From Victivallaceae bacterium (GTDB taxonomy: Bacteria > Verrucomicrobiota > Lentisphaeria > Victivallales > Victivallaceae): DNA of 64,000 bases. Position numbers and translations under genes: made by a program. Below, in pieces: positions 63,982 through 64,000 of this stretch; the first letter of the stretch is position 1, and each line of letters starts with the position of its first letter. The stretch is from the NCBI GenBank assembly GCA_028709805.1, contig JAQUTL010000001.1:248001-312000 (forward strand), read 5' to 3'. The notes beneath the pieces are model-generated. The model did no database searches, was not told the origin of the DNA, and worked only from the letters and a program-made list of their open reading frames with translations.

Positions 63982-64000
63982 GCTTTGAGAAATATTTCCG
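63978..64000 (+). CDS. 5' end of a gene cut by the window edge
   Basis: ATG at 63978 within the ATGA of the U32 gene starts MSFEKYF and runs out of the window. Coupling of this kind is common here, which supports a real gene. Function cannot be judged from seven residues. Confidence 0.55.

Overview
The window reads as about 64 kb of a GC-rich, anaerobic, glycan-degrading Gram-negative chromosome. I infer Lentisphaerota (Victivallales-like) or a close PVC relative. The reasons are pseudopilin starts of the FTLIELL type, a type II secretion locus, ferredoxin-linked 2-oxoacid and lactate oxidation, many glycan-active enzymes of families common in such gut bacteria, and LolCD plus ArnT-like enzymes that imply an outer membrane. 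No database search was possible, so the phylum is an inference. I see no rRNA, CRISPR array, prophage or insertion sequence. One tRNA gene is present.

Layout. 1-4.5 kb, minus strand: the start of a truncated gene, a WYL regulator with its promoter, a degraded coding fragment, a YmdB-type macrodomain hydrolase and a DUF4855 protein. 4.6-8.3 kb, plus: hisF, then a three-gene VOR-type 2-oxoacid:ferredoxin oxidoreductase whose beta and gamma subunits are fused, ending at a strong terminator. 8.3-16.5 kb, minus: epimerase, the UPF0210/UPF0237 pair, MFS exporter, GT39-like glycosyltransferase and a large GH20 protein. 16.6-21.4 kb, plus: a surface-glycan operon (EI24-like membrane protein, flippase, three glycosyltransferases), tightly translationally coupled. 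21.3-25.4 kb, minus: a ROK-regulated amino-sugar-like cassette (ROK, NagA-like deacetylase, Gfo/Idh oxidoreductase, M20 amidohydrolase) with a clear operator.

25.5-31 kb: RdgC-like protein, DUF486 protein and FKBP isomerase, then a divergent pair of a DUF6259-like hydrolase and a CE7 esterase. 31-35 kb, minus: EtfB, a ferredoxin-domain EtfA and a GlcD-type flavoprotein, matching the electron-bifurcating lactate dehydrogenase LctBCD, followed by a TRIC-family channel gene. 35-40.5 kb: MBL hydrolase, class-C-like serine hydrolase, pyruvyl transferase, tRNA-Met(CAU), and ligA with an unusual tail. 40.6-51.4 kb, plus: a complete type II secretion operon in the order L-M-C-D-E-F-G-H-I-J-K. 51.5-54.6 kb: SWIM-SNF2 helicase. 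54.6-61.7 kb, minus: lolC-lolD, two tandem ArnT-like enzymes and an AmpG-like permease. 61.8-64 kb: U32 protein and the start of another gene.

Points most worth a second look: LigA ends in a QLELF sequence that looks like a sliding-clamp binding peptide on a repetitive linker; three of four minor or major pseudopilins lack the Gly normally required before the prepilin cleavage site; the AmpG-like permease carries an inserted domain of about 140 residues; the ROK protein lacks the family's Cys cluster but has a perfect operator; and a recurrent promoter form (TTGnnn, 16-17 bp, TATATT) can be read directly at six genes.
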